From positions 1-33,861 of the forward strand of contig JAUHXL010000023.1 of NCBI GenBank assembly GCA_030426945.1: a DNA stretch of 33,861 bases. The letters run 5' to 3'. A model generated the notes under the pieces. That model was not told the DNA's origin and searched no databases. It saw only the letters and a program-made list of their open reading frames with translations. Source of the DNA: a bacterium (GTDB taxonomy: Bacteria; Myxococcota_A; Bradymonadia; UBA7976; UBA1532). Both the position numbers and the translations under genes were made by a program. Each line of letters begins with the position of its first letter. The first letter of the stretch is position 1. This document shows, piece after piece, positions 30,914 to 33,861 of this stretch.

Positions 30914-31410
30914 AGCGCCCGAACCTTCTGCAGGGACTCGCGATCACGGCCCTCGGCCTCGCCCTCGGCGCGGGCTGGGTCGCCGCGAAGCCCGGCCCTG
31001 GCGGCATCTCGCCGGACACGCTGGGCCTGACCGACCTGCCCGCCGGCGCCCAGCCGCCCCAGCAGCCGACCACCGACTACGAAGGCGCCGATCCGGGCAC
31101 CAACCGCAAGGTGCCGCGCTCGTACGACACCGCGCCGCCGATGATCCCCCACCAGGTGGAGGACTACCTGCCGATCACCACGCGGAACGAGTGCCTGAAC
31201 TGCCACGTGAACCCGCCCAAGGCGATGGTCGAGGCGAAGATCACGGTCGTGCCCGACTCGCACTACGTCGACCGCGAGGGCGATGACCGGGCGACGACGC
31301 CGGGCAGCGTGCGGTCCGTGTCTCTCCGGTTCTATCAGTGCTCGATGTGCCACGCGCCGCAGGCCGACGCGCCGGTGTTGAAGGGCAACACCTTCCGCCC
31401 GGCGCCCTGA
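30910..31410 (+). CDS. napB: NapB, dihaem cytochrome c electron-transfer subunit
   Basis: A 166-residue protein with a signal peptide (about 1-26, ending WVAAK) and two haem sites, CLNCH and CSMCH, spaced as in NapB. Family sequences PPMIPHQVEDYLPITTRNECLNC (quoted in part) and FYQCSMCHAPQADAPVL support the call, including the distal His in PPMIPH. It passes electrons from NapGH to NapA in the periplasm. It is the last gene of the nap operon. Confidence 0.96.
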   Translation: MKRPNLLQGLAITALGLALGAGWVAAKPGPGGISPDTLGLTDLPAGAQPPQQPTTDYEGADPGTNRKVPRSYDTAPPMIPHQVEDYLPITTRNECLNCHVNPPKAMVEAKITVVPDSHYVDREGDDRATTPGSVRSVSLRFYQCSMCHAPQADAPVLKGNTFRPAP

Positions 31411-31470
31411 GGGTGTCGACGCCCCCGCTGACCTGGGGTCTGCGCACGCGCCGTGGGTGCGGGTCCGACC

Positions 31471-31494
31471 AGCGGTCAGCGGTCAGCGGTCAGC
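31471..31494. repeat. Short GGTCAGC tandem repeat, related copy beyond norR
   Basis: Three and a half units of AGCGGTC are followed by CAGCCGAGCCCCGT. A related array (CTGTCAGCTGTCAGC..., then CAGCCGGGCCCCGT) lies at 33490-33525, so the norR gene is bracketed by two copies in the same orientation. Confidence 0.6.
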
Positions 31495-31774
31495 CGAGCC
31501 CCGTACGCGGTGCCGAGCGCGGAAGCGGTCGGTAAGCTCGGGCCGCCGGACGACCCGGCAGAAGGTACGACCGCCGCGACGGCGCCGAGAGCCGACTGCC
31601 CGACCGTCCCGGCGGCGCGTACGGTGGACCGACAGGTTCGAGTCGCCCGCTCTGACGCACCGCGGCCCCTCCCCACCCGGCCATTTCGGACCTTTTCGTT
31701 ACCGTTCGCTGACCCGGCATCGTCACGGCGCCCTCCCCCATGGCCGCCCGACGCGACCGTCGACGGCGCGATCG

Positions 31775-31830
31775 GGTCATTCGGACCACGCGCGGTCAAT
31801 TCGACCCGGGCCGATCGGGTCAATTCGACC
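31775..31830. promoter_or_regulatory. Three GT-N7-AC repeats resembling NorR binding sites
   Basis: GGTCATTCGGACC (31775-31787), GGTCAATTCGACC (31794-31806) and GGTCAATTCGACC (31818-31830) each fit GT-N7-AC, the pattern reported for NorR enhancer sites, which occur as three copies in E. coli norR-norV. They lie at the 3' end of norR rather than before a visible sigma54 promoter, which is unusual. Confidence 0.45.
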
Positions 31831-31835
31831 GCGCG

Positions 31836-33464
<1,629 letters not shown>

Positions 33465-33489
33465 GAGCCGTGGGGCTCGATCCGACGGG

Positions 33490-33525
33490 CTGTCAGCTGT
33501 CAGCGCTCAGCTGTCAGCCGGGCCC
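33490..33525. repeat. GTCAGC-type short repeat array
   Basis: CTGTCAG-CTGTCAG, then CGCTCAG-CTGTCAGCC, followed by GGGCCCCGT. It resembles the 31471 array and is probably a dispersed intergenic repeat of this genome. Confidence 0.55.
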
Positions 33526-33674
33526 CGTTCGCTCTGCCGGGTTCGCGGCCGCTCGGCAGGCCCGGGCGCTCGGCTCTCGGGGAGACACTGCGAGCCTCGC
33601 GGCTGACAGCGTCAGCAGAAACAGTCCGCCTGCTGCGCGAACCGCCGCATCCCGCTGCCCAGCGTTGCTGAGCA

Positions 33675-33720
33675 CACAACATCTGGGGAAGCACGGCGAG
33701 TGCGTCCGCCAGATGTTGTG
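33675..33720. other. Long hairpin: 12-bp perfect arms plus inner stem
   Basis: CACAACATCTGG pairs perfectly with CCAGATGTTGTG. Inside, GGAAGCAC faces GTGCGTCC with one A/G mismatch and a single-base bulge, closing on a 5-nt loop, for about 19 base pairs in all. No T-run follows, so it is not a standard terminator. It could be a structured RNA, a regulator site or a mobile-element end. Confidence 0.55.
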
Positions 33721-33861
33721 CACCCCGCGCCTTGCCCAGCAGGCGCCCCGCTCCGCGCGCGACGGCGTCCAGTTTCCGCTGACCCCGTGAAAGCTCCGCC
33801 GCGATGATGGGGAGCGTCGGCCCGAGAGCACCGGGCGTCGACCATCCAGCCCGGTTCCGAG

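Larger units (their letters stand above)
31411..31835. other. Intergenic region between convergent napB and norR
   Basis: About 425 bp with no credible gene. It holds a tandem (AGCGGTC)3 repeat at 31471-31494, an AT-richer patch near 31681-31712 and three spaced GT-N7-AC sites at 31775-31830. No T-run terminator was seen. Confidence 0.7.
33465..33861. other. Gene-free end of window, upstream of norR
   Basis: About 400 bp without a credible gene. It contains a GTCAGC-type repeat (33490-33525) and a long imperfect hairpin (33675-33720). The norR promoter is probably within the first 150 bp, but no clear -10/-35 is visible. Confidence 0.65.

Noticed and set aside
31471-31494. Possible CRISPR-like array of GGTCAGC units
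   Set aside because: Units are 7 bp, tandem and without spacers, and no cas gene is present.

Overview
The window is a very GC-rich bacterial chromosome segment with dense, overlapping genes (many ATGA, GTGA and TGATG junctions) and frequent GTG starts. Periplasmic nitrate reduction, a multihaem cytochrome of the hydroxylamine oxidoreductase (HAO) family, Tat-exported iron-sulfur proteins and elaborate MoxR/CHAT/caspase-type conflict genes together suggest a Gram-negative, respiratory, possibly social bacterium such as a myxobacterium-like or other deltaproteobacterial lineage. That placement is an inference and weak.

Region 1 (1-3.1 kb): the end of a cyclic 2,3-diphosphoglycerate synthetase-like GTPase, an unrecognised protein and a carboxymuconolactone-decarboxylase-fold protein form one operon. 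A separate AAA/DUF4143 ATPase gene follows, with an AT-rich palindrome directly before its start codon.

Region 2 (3.2-18.4 kb): an island that looks like a predicted conflict or self/non-self recognition system. Rightward operon A encodes a Tat-lipoprotein amidohydrolase, a trypsin-like protease and a membrane-anchored formylglycine-generating-enzyme (FGE) fold protein. Leftward operon B encodes a CHAT protease with a C-terminal domain resembling a degenerate STAND NTPase, a MoxR AAA+ ATPase and a 1088-residue CoxE-like/transmembrane/FGE-fold protein. Divergent from operon B are a metallophosphoesterase-caspase fusion and a lone contractile-tail sheath protein. The central observation is that the two FGE-fold proteins, otherwise divergent, end in a 127-bp segment that is identical at both ends. 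Its middle carries 16 substitutions, almost all at codon positions 1 and 2, inside the signature RGG..-R.LRAA.R-..P..R-...GFR. This is the hallmark of variable regions of diversity-generating retroelements (DGRs). A short stem-loop follows each stop codon, and a small HTH/helical gene lies between the two. No reverse transcriptase or template repeat is visible in the window, so diversification would have to come from elsewhere in the genome.

Region 3 (18.4-19.05 kb): about 650 bp without a gene, containing several related short dyads.

Region 4 (19.05-33.5 kb): nitrogen-oxide respiration. A leftward operon encodes a tetrahaem cytochrome, a DsrO/HybA-type ferredoxin, an NrfD-type membrane subunit, an octahaem HAO-family cytochrome, a small unknown protein, a porin-like barrel and, after a gap, a NapF-like ferredoxin. 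Divergently, napD-napA-napG-napH-napB encodes periplasmic nitrate reductase with the NapGH quinol route. At the end lies a NorR-type nitric-oxide sensor and sigma54 activator with the whole GAF iron-site residue set, next to three GT-N7-AC sites. A sigma54-like promoter precedes the HAO operon. Together this suggests nitrate to nitrite reduction (Nap), followed by nitrite or hydroxylamine reduction by the HAO-family enzyme, possibly under NO-responsive control.
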